From positions 62,001 through 126,000 of the forward strand of contig JAAZYR010000005.1 of the NCBI GenBank assembly GCA_014239555.1: DNA of 64,000 nucleotides, read 5' to 3'. Every line of letters begins with the position of its first letter. Within the stretch, counting starts at the first letter, position 1. Made by a program: the position numbers and the translations under genes. Below the pieces are notes generated by a model. The model did not search any database. It saw only the letters and a list, made by a program, of their open reading frames with translations, and was not told the DNA's origin. Positions 1-8,180 of the stretch are shown here, in pieces. Source of the stretch: Acidimicrobiales bacterium. GTDB taxonomy: Bacteria > Actinomycetota > Acidimicrobiia > Acidimicrobiales > Poriferisodalaceae.

Positions 1-443
1 ATCTCTTCGGATTCGGCTGTCGCAGCTGCTACGTCCGACGGCGTCTGGACGGAATGATGGTGCTGGGGTTCAAAACTCCAAAAAAAATTCGCCAAAGAGC
101 CGTGGATTTCTATGGTCTGAAGTGCGGCGCGAGCATTGGCAATGGTGGCCTCAATCTTGCCGCGATGTCGAACTATTCCCGCATCGTTGAGAAGTCTCTC
201 GACTTCCGGGGCACCAAATTTGGCCACTGCGTCGATATCAAATCCAGCGAAAGCTGCCCGAAAATTTTCACGTTTCCGCAAGATGGTCAGCCACGAAAGT
301 CCGGATTGGAATCCCTCCAAGCACATCTTTTCGTAGAGCCGAACGTCGTCAGTAACTGGCACACCCCATTCGGTGTCGTGGTAGTGCGCGTAATCTGTAT
401 CTTTCTCGCCCCAGGAACACACCACTGTCCCATCTGAGCGCAC
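1..443 (-). CDS. tag: DNA-3-methyladenine glycosylase I, 3' part beyond the left edge
   Basis: Base-excision repair enzyme that removes 3-methyladenine from alkylated DNA. About 147 codons are present and the frame is still open at base 1; the family is about 190 residues, so roughly 40 C-terminal residues are missing. After the likely GTG start at 443 (TTG at 446 is also possible) comes the family N-terminus: a Cys-Ser-Trp segment, then YAHYHDTEWG, whose Tyr, Trp and Glu form the base pocket and whose Cys is a zinc ligand in Tag. The LEGFQSGLSWLTILRKRE stretch follows, as in known Tag proteins. It is divergent from the SnoaL-like gene, with about 100 bases between them. I have little doubt about the family; the exact start is uncertain. 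Confidence 0.93.
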   Translation of the reverse strand, partial: MRSDGTVVCSWGEKDTDYAHYHDTEWGVPVTDDVRLYEKMCLEGFQSGLSWLTILRKRENFRAAFAGFDIDAVAKFGAPEVERLLNDAGIVRHRGKIEATIANARAALQTIEIHGSLANFFWSFEPQHHHSVQTPSDVAAATAESEE

Positions 444-543
444 CAAAGTTCCGCCAGCCACCACCAGAAAATAGCCTCTGGAACGACTTTAAGCTTGAGC
501 GTTGTTCAAGTGAGAAACTGGGGCCCGCACTATGGGAGAAATC

Positions 544-981
544 ATGGAAACTGAGCTGCAACGCCTTCTAGACGAAAACGCTTGTGAAAAACTGATCTCC
601 GAATATTGTCATTTAGTCGACTTCGGGAATGCCAGCGCTATCGCCGATCTCTTTACCGCCGACGGAAGCTGGACTGGTCCTGGCGTAAGCATGGTTGGGC
701 AAGACGAAATACGAGCAGGTTTTAAGCGAAGAGAAGCGGTCACTAGGCGACAATCTAGACATCTCTGCACCAATGTTTTGATCCGTGTGAACGGCGACGA
801 GGCGATCGGTTTGTGCTATCTACTTAACTTCCGTCATGATTCTTCAACGGGCACCGCAGAGTTACCCGCACCATCTGGCCTTGCGAAATATGTCGGCGAA
901 TACCATGATCTCTTTGTCCGCAGCCCAGAAGGATGGCGATTCGCAACACGTCGATTCGATCTAACATTTCTCCGAGATTGA
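544..981 (+). CDS. SnoaL-like (NTF2-fold) protein
   Basis: A 145-residue single-domain protein of the SnoaL-like/NTF2-like cone fold. It opens with an amphipathic helix and the pattern LISEYCHLVDFGNASAIADL, followed by LFTADGSW, typical of SnoaL_4-type proteins. It ends in the strand-rich segment YHDLFVRSPEGWRFATRRF. Members include polyketide cyclases, dehydratases and ring-hydroxylating dioxygenase small subunits, so the reaction cannot be named. I chose the ATG at 544 over the ATG at 532 because a GGGAGA ribosome site overlaps the first ATG and sits just before the second. The nearest neighbour is a CadI-like gene on the same strand after an 81-base gap; no pathway is evident. Confidence 0.85.
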   Translation: METELQRLLDENACEKLISEYCHLVDFGNASAIADLFTADGSWTGPGVSMVGQDEIRAGFKRREAVTRRQSRHLCTNVLIRVNGDEAIGLCYLLNFRHDSSTGTAELPAPSGLAKYVGEYHDLFVRSPEGWRFATRRFDLTFLRD

Positions 982-1062
982 GCGCTGGCTCCGCTGCATG
1001 CAGCCAACACCAGATTCAGGCGCCATAATTGGATTACCGACCAACCCCACTTTGAGCAAAAG

Positions 1063-1461
1063 ATGAGCCGTTTACAACTCGCGATCAATGTTGCCGATTT
1101 AGATGAAGCAATAGCGTTCTATTCGAAGATGTTTTCTACTGCGCCGACTAAGACCCGACCTGGGTACGCGAATTTTGCCATTGAAGAGCCTCCTCTCAAA
1201 TTAGTTTTATTCGAAAACTCCGAAGCTGGGGGTTCGATTAACCATTTGGGCGTTGAAGTTGAAAACGCAGTCATGGTCACCGAAGCTGACCTCCGCATGA
1301 CGGAGGAGGGGTTACCTACTACGGGGATCGACGAAACGATGTGCTGCTACGCGGACAAGACGGAGACCTGGATTCAGGGACCAGACGAAATCCGATGGGA
1401 GTGGTACGTCAAAACTGGTGATAACGAACAGTTCGAATCGGTTTCTACCCGCTGTCCTTAG
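1063..1461 (+). CDS. CadI/ArsI-family VOC protein
   Basis: A 132-residue vicinal-oxygen-chelate (glyoxalase/bleomycin-resistance fold) protein. The order of motifs matches the CadI/ArsI group: LQLAINVADLDEAIAFYSK, then PGYANFAIEEPPLKLVLFEN, then INHLGVEV, then a Cys-Cys pair in MCCYADKTETW, and a closing Glu in RWEWY. ArsI enzymes cleave carbon-arsenic bonds using the Cys pair and a His/His/Glu metal site; CadI is a cadmium-inducible relative. Here the first metal-ligand position appears to be Gln rather than His, as in CadI. No ars operon genes or ArsR regulator are visible nearby, so a role in metal or arsenical resistance rests on the family alone. Confidence 0.85.
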   Translation: MSRLQLAINVADLDEAIAFYSKMFSTAPTKTRPGYANFAIEEPPLKLVLFENSEAGGSINHLGVEVENAVMVTEADLRMTEEGLPTTGIDETMCCYADKTETWIQGPDEIRWEWYVKTGDNEQFESVSTRCP

Positions 1462-1469
1462 TCAAATGC

Positions 1470-1736
1470 CTACCTGGCAGGCTGGGGGTGCGCTATGTCT
1501 TCAAGAACAAGGTCCTCATTAGCCCCATCACGTAAGCCTGCAGTCATTTCTGAGTGAAGCTGCCGAATCTTTGTGCTGGCTGTGGATGCGAACAAACTCG
1601 GGGCTATCGCGTGGGCCGCGGCGGCGACAGACGCTAATGCCAACTCTTTCGCGAAGCGACTCGCTACGCGGAAATGCTCTAGATAGGTCTCCCCTACCGA
1701 AGCCGGATGTTCGGTGAAGTAATCCTTTATCGCCAC
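1470..1736 (-). CDS. DUF6356 family small protein
   Basis: An 88-residue protein with the pattern DYFTEHPASVGETYLEHF near the start, then an alanine-rich helical segment (SVAAAAHAIAPSLF), which could be one membrane-associated helix, and a polar tail. The pattern HPxSVGExYxEHF followed by a hydrophobic HAI-P-F segment is what I recall of the DUF6356 family, which has no assigned function. It runs tail to tail with the CadI-like gene (8 bases between stops) and is divergent from the Lrp-like regulator, which could therefore control it; that is only positional inference. Confidence 0.75.
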   Translation of the reverse strand: MAIKDYFTEHPASVGETYLEHFRVASRFAKELALASVAAAAHAIAPSLFASTASTKIRQLHSEMTAGLRDGANEDLVLEDIAHPQPAR

Positions 1737-1849
1737 ATCAAGATTGTAGGTTGATCGCTACGACACGTTGTTGCCGCGAAACTGGTGTTCTCTCGCATTT
1801 GCACATGATTTATGCTTATTTAAAGCTTTGCATGCATTACTCTTGTGCC

Positions 1850-2323
1850 GTGGACCTTATCGATCGAGAAATACTGCATCTCTTACAAGAGGATTCGACG
1901 CGTTCAGCCCGGGAGTTAGGGGCCGAAGTTGGTTTAACTCCAACTCCTTGCTGGCGGCGAGTCCAGAACTTACGTCGAGAGGGCATCATTCAGCGTGAGG
2001 TGGCGATTCTTGACCCTGAACGTCTTTCGTTAGGGATCAACGCTTTGGTACAAATTCGGACGAATGACCACTCAGCAACATGGTTGGCGGATTTTGCGGC
2101 GGCCATCGAAGAATTCCCTGAGATCGTTGAGGCTTTTCGAACCAGCGGAGAGATCGATTACATGCTTCGAGTAGTAGTTCCTGACATCCGGTCCTACGAC
2201 GACTTCTACAAACGGTTGATTGAACGAGTCGCCCTTTATGATGTGCGAACCATTTTTGAGATGGAAGAACTCAAGCGGACCACGGCGTTACCGCTCGACT
2301 ACGCGAATTTTCAGTTTCCGTAG
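1850..2323 (+). CDS. Lrp/AsnC family transcriptional regulator
   Basis: A one-component regulator of the feast/famine family, acting as a DNA-binding dimer or octamer that senses amino acids. From the GTG at 1850 the protein is 157 residues, the usual size. Residues 1-60 hold the winged helix (LIDREILHLLQEDSTRSARE, then VGLTPTPCWRRVQNLRREG) and residues 65-150 the RAM ligand-binding domain (TSGEIDYMLRVVVPD, then YKRLIERV). Longer readings from ATG 1829, 1805 or 1751 only add an atypical Cys/His-rich leader, so I prefer 1850. It is divergent from the DUF6356 gene across about 110 bases. Confidence 0.9.
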   Translation: MDLIDREILHLLQEDSTRSARELGAEVGLTPTPCWRRVQNLRREGIIQREVAILDPERLSLGINALVQIRTNDHSATWLADFAAAIEEFPEIVEAFRTSGEIDYMLRVVVPDIRSYDDFYKRLIERVALYDVRTIFEMEELKRTTALPLDYANFQFP

Positions 2324-2324
2324 A

Positions 2325-2843
2325 TCAGAGAGAAACCAATACTTCTACTGCCTTTTCAACAGCTTCTTGAGCTCGAGCATCGATTCCGGCAGTGTCGGCA
2401 CTCGCGATTGGATGTTCGATCACCGCAAAGGGATGGTGTGGTACCCCTTGAACCCGTGCCATCAATTCAGCGGCGTCTACGAACGCCGATGTCATGACAC
2501 TGATCGCAGGCACCCCATTGCGTTCTGCGACAACAGCGTCGTGCAAACTGCACGACGAGCAGCTACCTCAGTCACCCACTCCGCTTAGAACCGCATCCCA
2601 CCCCATTGCCTCGGACATCAAGTCGACCTCTGCGGGAGCGCTGTAATTCAACTTCGTCCTGCGGACGACCTCTGCGACTCCGTAACGCTCGCGCAGGATT
2701 GATTCAACTCGGTCAAAGAAGGGAACTGTGTTCTCTTTACCATTGGATATGACTCCGATAACCGCCCCTTTGAGCGTGTCGAGACGCGGCGGCGGTGCGC
2801 TGCCAGTTCGTTGTTGCTCATGACTTGGGTTAAGTAGCTCCAT
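2325..2843 (-). CDS. UGSC-family selenoprotein, in-frame UGA read as selenocysteine
   Basis: Two adjacent open frames in the same register (2570-2843 and 2325-2567) join through a single TGA at complement 2568-2570 into a 172-residue protein. The codons around it read Gly-Val-Gly-Asp-UGA-Gly-Ser-Cys-Ser-Ser-Cys, which is the U-G-S-C signature after which the UGSC family is named. Sequence on both sides is ordinary coding sequence: a Rossmann-like N-terminal half (LKGAVIGVISNGKENT) and a C-terminal half with GVPAISVMTSAFVDAA. A SECIS-like hairpin starts 10 bases after the UGA. The gene lies 2 bases after the 349-residue partner. Function of the family is not known to me; the Sec-Gly-Ser-Cys and second Cys suggest redox or electrophile chemistry. 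The alternative is a nonsense mutation, which the motif and hairpin argue against. Confidence 0.9.
2537..2557 (-). promoter_or_regulatory. Candidate bacterial SECIS hairpin
   Basis: On the minus strand the 21 bases form a perfect 8-base-pair stem around the five-base loop AGUUU, with the loop beginning 19 bases after the selenocysteine UGA. Bacterial SECIS elements are hairpins just downstream of the UGA whose apical loop carries a G in its first bases; spacing and loop content fit. It lies inside the coding frame, as bacterial elements must, and would recruit SelB. Confidence 0.8.
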
Positions 2844-2845
2844 CG

Positions 2846-3895
2846 CTATGGGACCTCACAATCGACACACGCTCCTACAGCGACGGTACTTGCTCGACTT
2901 TTCGTTCCCAGCCAGGGTGGAATGATTTGAGCAAATCCCCCGGCTGGCCCTCCAGCCGCGACCACAAGTAAATCATCAGGAGATTCCATGGCTAGATATT
3001 CCCTGTCAGCTCGATCCTTTACAACTGAACCTTTACCGACCCCAGCCCATTCACCTCGCCTGACGCGAGCCTGTTGAAAGACATAATTTCTGATGTCAGC
3101 TTTCGACCAACCAGCATCATTAAAATGCTGTCGAAGTTGGCCAGGCAGGACGACTGTGTAATTGCCAGCCCAGATCGAGTAGTGAAGCTGATTCGCTCGG
3201 ATCTCGGCCGCGATGGTGTCGCAGATTTCTGTTGGATCGGTGGTCCATTCGTTCATGATTTGTCGCGGTGCCATCGCTGCCACCGCGGTCACAGAGGAGA
3301 CCTCGCTTACACCGAGTCGTTCTTCCGCGAGCGAAGGCCACAAAGAATTTTCTTCGTCTTCTGCAATGCAATAGGTGAACTTGCCCGGATGGCCGAGCGT
3401 TGATCGATCAATTTCACCTGGACGGACATCAAGCAGATTGATTAGCCCGAGTCGGACGGCGCGGCCGATAACGGAAGAAGCTCGGTCCGCATTTCCTAGG
3501 GCATTGAAAGTTCCGGTCATCTCGAGGTCCCGACGAATCGGCCCGTTGATAATCAATAAGACCGCGCAACCTCCGGTTGAAGCGGTCGCGCCGTGAAGCA
3601 GGAAGTCGTCCTGCAGCATCGCGGTGAAGGACGCGACGACAAGCGGAAAATGCTGAGGAAGGCACCCCGCCATAACGGAATTGATGGCCAACTTCTCTGC
3701 TGTTATTGACCGTTCTCGGACGGGTTCGATACCCACCAGATGCTCTGAGGGTAGAAGGGCCCAATCGAGGCAGGCCTGAACTAGATCTAGCGTTGGGGGG
3801 ACGATAGGTAAGCCGTCGGTCCAACCGCGCGAGTGGTAGACCTCCTGCGCCGCTGCGAAGTCGGTGACATCTATCCGAGAAGAAGTCCTATCCAC
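2846..3895 (-). CDS. Uncharacterised partner of the UGSC selenoprotein
   Basis: A 349-residue soluble protein that I cannot assign to a named family with a known reaction. Visible features are an N-terminal segment with GWTDGLPIVPPT, a glycine-rich stretch TASTGGCAVLLIINGP, the segment HPGKFTYCIAEDEE near residue 190, and a C-terminal strand ending Cys-Val-Asp-Cys. It has no signal peptide or membrane helix. Its stop is 2 bases before the ATG of the selenoprotein, so the two are translationally coupled. The amidohydrolase gene just upstream ends 12 bases before this start, so all three are probably one transcript. A shared redox or thiol-dependent step is plausible but not shown. Confidence 0.8.
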   Translation of the reverse strand: MDRTSSRIDVTDFAAAQEVYHSRGWTDGLPIVPPTLDLVQACLDWALLPSEHLVGIEPVRERSITAEKLAINSVMAGCLPQHFPLVVASFTAMLQDDFLLHGATASTGGCAVLLIINGPIRRDLEMTGTFNALGNADRASSVIGRAVRLGLINLLDVRPGEIDRSTLGHPGKFTYCIAEDEENSLWPSLAEERLGVSEVSSVTAVAAMAPRQIMNEWTTDPTEICDTIAAEIRANQLHYSIWAGNYTVVLPGQLRQHFNDAGWSKADIRNYVFQQARVRRGEWAGVGKGSVVKDRADREYLAMESPDDLLVVAAGGPAGGFAQIIPPWLGTKSRASTVAVGACVDCEVP

Positions 3896-3907
3896 AAACT
3901 GATCCTG

Positions 3908-5053
3908 TCAGGACGTGGCCGCCAAACTATCGCCACCTATTGGCAACTCTGACGTGTCGATTCCATATAACTCGGCCACGTTATTGCACAAAATGTCGAT
4001 GCTTTGCTCACTCGTGAGACCCGCAGCATGTTCATCTAGCAACTCTTGACTCCATGGCCAGGTGCTGTCACTGTGCGGAAAATCGTTGGCCCACAACAAC
4101 CGCTTGTGATTCACATGGTCGACCATCTTGAAGGCAACCCAGTCATCTTGGAAGGTCGTATAAATACTCTCGCTGAAGTATTCGCTAGGCAGTTTCGATA
4201 GTTCCTGCCCCGGCGGCAGCCAATAACGGTGACGTTTGTACGCGTGATCCATTCGGTACATGTAATGCGGAACCCAACCGGCGTCTGCCTCGACACACAC
4301 CACCCGCAATCCTGGGTTTCGTTCAAATACCCCTCCGAAGACAAGGGTGCCCATAATGTCCTGATTCGCGCGAATGATTGTCATGAACGAGTTCGCTTTC
4401 GGCCCTCGGGGCCGACCTGATCCTTTTGCGGTCAAGATGTGCCACGAAAGCGGGAACTCTAAATCGATTGCTGTTTGCCAGAACGGGTCCCAACGTGGGT
4501 CGTCGTAGTCAAAGTCAGTTGCAGGATCTCCGGGCATCATGACACCACGCAAGCCAGCATTTTTCATGGCTTCTAGTTGAGTTATACCTTCTTCCACCGA
4601 ACGAAGCGGGGTCTGTCCGATTGCAAGCAGTCGATTCGAATCGACAGAGCAGTAGTCGCTTATCCAACGGTTGTAGGCGTCCATAGCAGCCTTCTTGTAG
4701 TCGGCATCAGGGTGGTTGCACAGCACCATCCCAACCGAGGGGTAGATCACCTCTGCCGATACCCCGTCGCGATTCTGATCTGCCAGTCGGTAGTCCGAGT
4801 CCCATCCACTTCGAGGTAACTCTTCCCATTTCGCGTTGGGCTTTAAGTCTTCAGGAGCCTGACCTGCAGCAGCTATCAGACCCATGTTGATGGTTCGCTT
4901 CATACCATCTATGACGTAGAGATCTCCCTTATCTTCGGTCTCCACCACATGTGGGGCGACGTCACGCCACTGTGGGTCGATGTAGTCGGTGTATGTGTTG
5001 GGCGCCTCGGCAATATGTGAATCAGCGGAGATGATCGGATGATTGACCTGCAT
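3908..5053 (-). CDS. Amidohydrolase family (amidohydrolase_2) metal-dependent hydrolase
   Basis: A 381-residue TIM-barrel hydrolase or decarboxylase of the ACMSD-like amidohydrolase_2 group. The first metal motif is present as ISADSHIAE, the barrel His in FPLSWHILTAKG, and the final Asp in LLWANDFPHSDSTWPW. Relatives decarboxylate or hydrolyse aromatic or ring-derived acids; the substrate here cannot be read from sequence. It is the first gene of a minus-strand run leading into the UGSC pair, and is divergent from an MFS transporter whose start is 73 bases away. A second member of the same family lies at 26054-27190. Confidence 0.88.
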   Translation of the reverse strand: MQVNHPIISADSHIAEAPNTYTDYIDPQWRDVAPHVVETEDKGDLYVIDGMKRTINMGLIAAAGQAPEDLKPNAKWEELPRSGWDSDYRLADQNRDGVSAEVIYPSVGMVLCNHPDADYKKAAMDAYNRWISDYCSVDSNRLLAIGQTPLRSVEEGITQLEAMKNAGLRGVMMPGDPATDFDYDDPRWDPFWQTAIDLEFPLSWHILTAKGSGRPRGPKANSFMTIIRANQDIMGTLVFGGVFERNPGLRVVCVEADAGWVPHYMYRMDHAYKRHRYWLPPGQELSKLPSEYFSESIYTTFQDDWVAFKMVDHVNHKRLLWANDFPHSDSTWPWSQELLDEHAAGLTSEQSIDILCNNVAELYGIDTSELPIGGDSLAATS

Positions 5054-5126
5054 TGGGTCCCCTTTCCCGTAGTGGCATCGTAGTGAGATCGCGAGATTGG
5101 CGCCGCATCAGTGATAGCAATGCGCA

Positions 5127-6341
5127 GTGGCCAAGCTAATAACCAGGTTACGCGAAGCAGAAAAGCTGCTCGTTCTCTGCTTCGCCACCTTTATGGTGAT
5201 GGCGGGCCAAGGAGTCGTCGGACCGGTGCTGCCCCTCTACGCCCGCGATTTCGGGGTAAGCACAGCTGTCGTGGGATTGACGCTTACAGTCTTTGCTCTC
5301 GCTCGTCTGATTCTAAATGTGCCCGCGGGATTAATAGCTGATCGATTTGGGCGACGAATACTCTTGGTAGGCGGACCGATTTTGACGTCTGTTGGAATGT
5401 TCGGGTCAGGGTTCGCGGACAGTATTTCTTCATTGCTGATGTGGAGGTTCGTTGCCGGAGCAGGTTCGGCGTTCTATATGAGCGGGGCGCTCATTTATTT
5501 GATTGATATCGCTCCGATTAATCGGCGTGCTCGTTATGTCGCTACGAATCAATGGGCCCTTAGCGTCGGGGTGGCTTTGGGCCCGGGCGTAGGCGGGTTG
5601 GTTGCAGAGCGCTGGGGCTTGGCTGCACCGTTCCATCTGGTCGGTGTTATTGGAGTAGCAAGCGCCATCTATGCGGCATTCCGTCTCCCCGAAACGTTGC
5701 GCCCGAGAACGGATTCAGAGCAATCAGCTCGTTCCGCGACCGAGGTCAAACGCATCGTTTACAGCGGTCCGTTTATGGCAATCGCCTTCGTCACTGGGAC
5801 AATCTTCATGACTCGGGCGGGCACGCGAGCGACGTTGGTACCCCTCCACGCGGATGGTGTCCTGGCGTGGGGTCCCGGCGAGATTGGGTTGGTGTTTACC
5901 ATCACCGGAGTCATGACTTTGTTCACTCTTTGGCCTGCAACGTGGGCGACAGAGAACCTTGGTTGGGCACCCGTGATCCTATTTTCCGGGGTCGCCGCGG
6001 CACTCGGCACGTTTGTCATCGCATCAAGTGGGACTCCGTTGTGGTTTGTGATCGGCAACGTAATCCTCACTCTTGGCACGGGAACCGCCGGTCCAGCCCC
6101 AGCAGCTTTTGTAGCCGAGTTATTTCCCGAAAGACTTCGCGGGTTGGGAATAGGTTTGTATCGCTCAGCTGGTGACGTGGGGTTTGTGCTCGGACCTCCA
6201 GCGTTAGGTTGGTTGAGTGAAACGGCGTCAATGCCTACGGCTTTTCGAACAGCCGGGTGTCTGGTCGTCGCAGCAGCTATCTGGTTCTTTGTCTCAACGG
6301 GTCGAAACAACGACGCGGTTGCCTCAAAATCACTTCAGTAA
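5127..6341 (+). CDS. MFS transporter, 12 helices
   Basis: A 404-residue integral membrane protein of the major facilitator superfamily with about 12 hydrophobic segments. The conserved loop between helices 2 and 3 is present as GLIADRFGRRILL, and helix 5 carries GPGVGGLVAERWG, a motif-C-like segment typical of drug:H+ antiporters. The GTG at 5127 is the natural start. It is divergent from the amidohydrolase and converges on the HpcH-type aldolase with a 7-base overlap of the 3' ends. Substrate unknown; efflux of a small organic compound is likely from the family. Confidence 0.9.
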   Translation: MAKLITRLREAEKLLVLCFATFMVMAGQGVVGPVLPLYARDFGVSTAVVGLTLTVFALARLILNVPAGLIADRFGRRILLVGGPILTSVGMFGSGFADSISSLLMWRFVAGAGSAFYMSGALIYLIDIAPINRRARYVATNQWALSVGVALGPGVGGLVAERWGLAAPFHLVGVIGVASAIYAAFRLPETLRPRTDSEQSARSATEVKRIVYSGPFMAIAFVTGTIFMTRAGTRATLVPLHADGVLAWGPGEIGLVFTITGVMTLFTLWPATWATENLGWAPVILFSGVAAALGTFVIASSGTPLWFVIGNVILTLGTGTAGPAPAAFVAELFPERLRGLGIGLYRSAGDVGFVLGPPALGWLSETASMPTAFRTAGCLVVAAAIWFFVSTGRNNDAVASKSLQ

Positions 6342-7132
6342 ATGCGTGAAGATCCGTCGCCCGATCCTCCTTCTCGCGCATTTTTCAAGTCTTGGTAACT
6401 CGCTTTGCTCATCGCCATCAGATCCCCACTTATTGTTTGCATAAGGAAACCTTTTTCTCGACGGTTGACGGCAAGTGCTGTCGTTGAGTGAATTCCTGCG
6501 ATCTTTCCCGCTTGGTCGCATCTGTCAACTATGTGCTCTAACACCTTTTTGTACTCGTCATTGTCATCGCTGTAGGCGGGTCCATACCCGTAGCTGAGCG
6601 ACAAATCAGCTGGGCCCACATAAATCGCGTCCACACCCTCAACTGCAAGGATTTCATCAAGATTCTCTACCGCTTGGCGAGTTTCAATCATCGGTATACA
6701 TGCGTTGGTTTCGTTGGCCGTTGGGTAGTAATCCTCCGCTGCGTTTCGAGCGCGCGCACCAATGATCGTTGGTCCATAGCTTCGTTCCCCAAGTGGTGGG
6801 TATTTCGTCGCTGCCACCGCTCTTTTTGCTTCTTCAACCGAATTAACCATGGGAATGATGACGCCTCGTGCACCGGCATCAAGCATTCGTCCGATGATTC
6901 CCGGCTCATTCCAAGGCACTCGGCAAATCGGCGTTCCGTTACCGGTCAGCACTATTGCCTGAAGCATGGCTGCGGCCATCTGGTAATCGGCGACACCGTG
7001 CTGCATATCAACGCACACGTAGTCAAAATCGACACGGGCGACAACTTCGGCAGCGTGGGAGTCAGGGAGCGACAACCAAGTGCCAAGTGCCTCGGTGCGG
7101 GACGCCCATTTCTCCATCAGAAGATTCGACAT
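6335..7132 (-). CDS. HpcH/HpaI family aldolase
   Basis: A 265-residue class II pyruvate aldolase of the HpcH/HpaI family, which cleaves 4-hydroxy-2-oxo acids with a divalent metal. Characteristic segments are VCVDMQHGVADYQM, GARGVIIPMVNSVEEAKRAV, PPLGERSYGP, the metal-site IPMIETRQAVENLDEI (Glu) and VDAIYVGPADLSLSYG (Asp). Length and motif order are typical. It stands alone on the minus strand between two transporters. The preferred hydroxy-oxo-acid cannot be read from sequence. Confidence 0.92.
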   Translation of the reverse strand: MSNLLMEKWASRTEALGTWLSLPDSHAAEVVARVDFDYVCVDMQHGVADYQMAAAMLQAIVLTGNGTPICRVPWNEPGIIGRMLDAGARGVIIPMVNSVEEAKRAVAATKYPPLGERSYGPTIIGARARNAAEDYYPTANETNACIPMIETRQAVENLDEILAVEGVDAIYVGPADLSLSYGYGPAYSDDNDEYKKVLEHIVDRCDQAGKIAGIHSTTALAVNRREKGFLMQTISGDLMAMSKASYQDLKNAREGGSGDGSSRIY

Positions 7133-7345
7133 TTTATGACCACTTTCGTTCGAAGGGCAGGGTTACTGTAATCAGCCGCCTTGAGACACCTCATTGTCGT
7201 CTAGTGAAGGACTCAAGACCACATTCTTTGACACTAGAGACCGCATATTAATTTCGTTAGAGTCCCATGGCCTGCTACTTGAGACCCCCGGGCACAAAAA
7301 AAGTTTGTTGCTTCAACGAATTTAGTGATTCCATAACGGATCTCT
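7133..7345. other. Divergent intergenic region without a recognised feature
   Basis: These 213 bases separate the HpcH-type aldolase and the EamA-type transporter, both transcribed away from here, so they must hold both promoters. The region is A/T-richer than its surroundings, with a run of seven A near 7300. I see no convincing operator, small ORF or RNA. Confidence 0.4.
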
Positions 7346-8176
7346 ATGGCTGTCTTCTTGTCCTTGATCACTTCGGTTCTTTATGGCTCAGGTGACTTTT
7401 TGGGCGGCTTGAGTTCTCGACGCAACACTCAAACTCAGGTACTCATCACCGTTTCCCTAGCAGGAACGGTGCCTCTTTTATGTGTCGCACCACTCTTTAC
7501 ATCAAGTTTCACTGCCAAAGATTTACTTCTAGGAGCACTCGCCGGGATTTTCGGAGCAGGAGGTCTCGGGATCTTCTACCGAGGGCTAGCGCGTGGGCCG
7601 ATGTCACTCGTAGCGCCGTTAACGGCAACCACTTCGGCTGGGGTGCCTGTCATATGGGATTTGAGCAACGGTCAACCACCTGGCTTCATTTGCGGAGTCG
7701 GGATTCTTCTTGCTTTCGTTGCAATTTTTATAACGAGTAGAGGCCGCACCAACAGCGGTTCGTCAATCTCTACATCTGCGATTCTTGAAGCGTTATTAGC
7801 CGGGATTGGGTTCGGTCTTTTCTTTTGCGTCTTAAGCGAGACAAATACCGGATCTGCTCCTTGGCCGATCGTCGCAGGGCGAACTAGCGCGGCTGCTGTT
7901 CTGTTGGCGAGCGCTGCGGTCAGAAAAGTTTCTATTAAACCCGCCGGCAGCTGGTTACCTCTGTTGGCTTGCAGTATCTGCGACACAGGTGCCAACGTCG
8001 CGTTTCTCTTCGCTCTCAGATACGGACAGCTAGGGCCAACAGCGGTGTTGGCCAGTCTTTATCCCGCAGTGACGGTATTACTCGCGCGCTTCGCTTTGGG
8101 TGAACCCCTTGACCGAAGACGCGTAGCAGGCCTTCTCATCACTTTGGTGGCGATCACTCTCATCGCGTGGGGTTAA
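7346..8176 (+). CDS. EamA/DMT-family transporter
   Basis: A 276-residue membrane protein with about ten hydrophobic helices in two repeats, as in the drug/metabolite transporter superfamily. The first repeat starts VFLSLITSVLYGSGDFLGG and ends near residue 130; the second starts ILEALLAGIGFGLFFCVL and ends VAGLLITLVAITLIAWG. The PTAVLASLYPAVTVLLARF segment near the end is the classical EamA motif of helices 8-9. It probably exports a small metabolite or amino acid. It converges on the NIPSNAP gene with 4 bases between stops. Confidence 0.9.
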   Translation: MAVFLSLITSVLYGSGDFLGGLSSRRNTQTQVLITVSLAGTVPLLCVAPLFTSSFTAKDLLLGALAGIFGAGGLGIFYRGLARGPMSLVAPLTATTSAGVPVIWDLSNGQPPGFICGVGILLAFVAIFITSRGRTNSGSSISTSAILEALLAGIGFGLFFCVLSETNTGSAPWPIVAGRTSAAAVLLASAAVRKVSIKPAGSWLPLLACSICDTGANVAFLFALRYGQLGPTAVLASLYPAVTVLLARFALGEPLDRRRVAGLLITLVAITLIAWG

Positions 8177-8180
8177 TCAT

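Noticed and set aside
54-437. Plus-strand open frame of 127 codons at the left edge
   Set aside because: It is antisense to the Tag glycosylase frame, which shows clear family motifs on the minus strand.
2325-2843. Reading the UGA as a nonsense mutation giving two fragments or a pseudogene
   Set aside because: The UGA starts the U-G-S-C motif, both sides remain in register, and a hairpin of the right spacing follows.
5759-6310. Minus-strand open frame of 183 codons inside the MFS gene
   Set aside because: Its product is Pro/Ala-rich without any motif and is the antisense of transmembrane helices in the real transporter frame.
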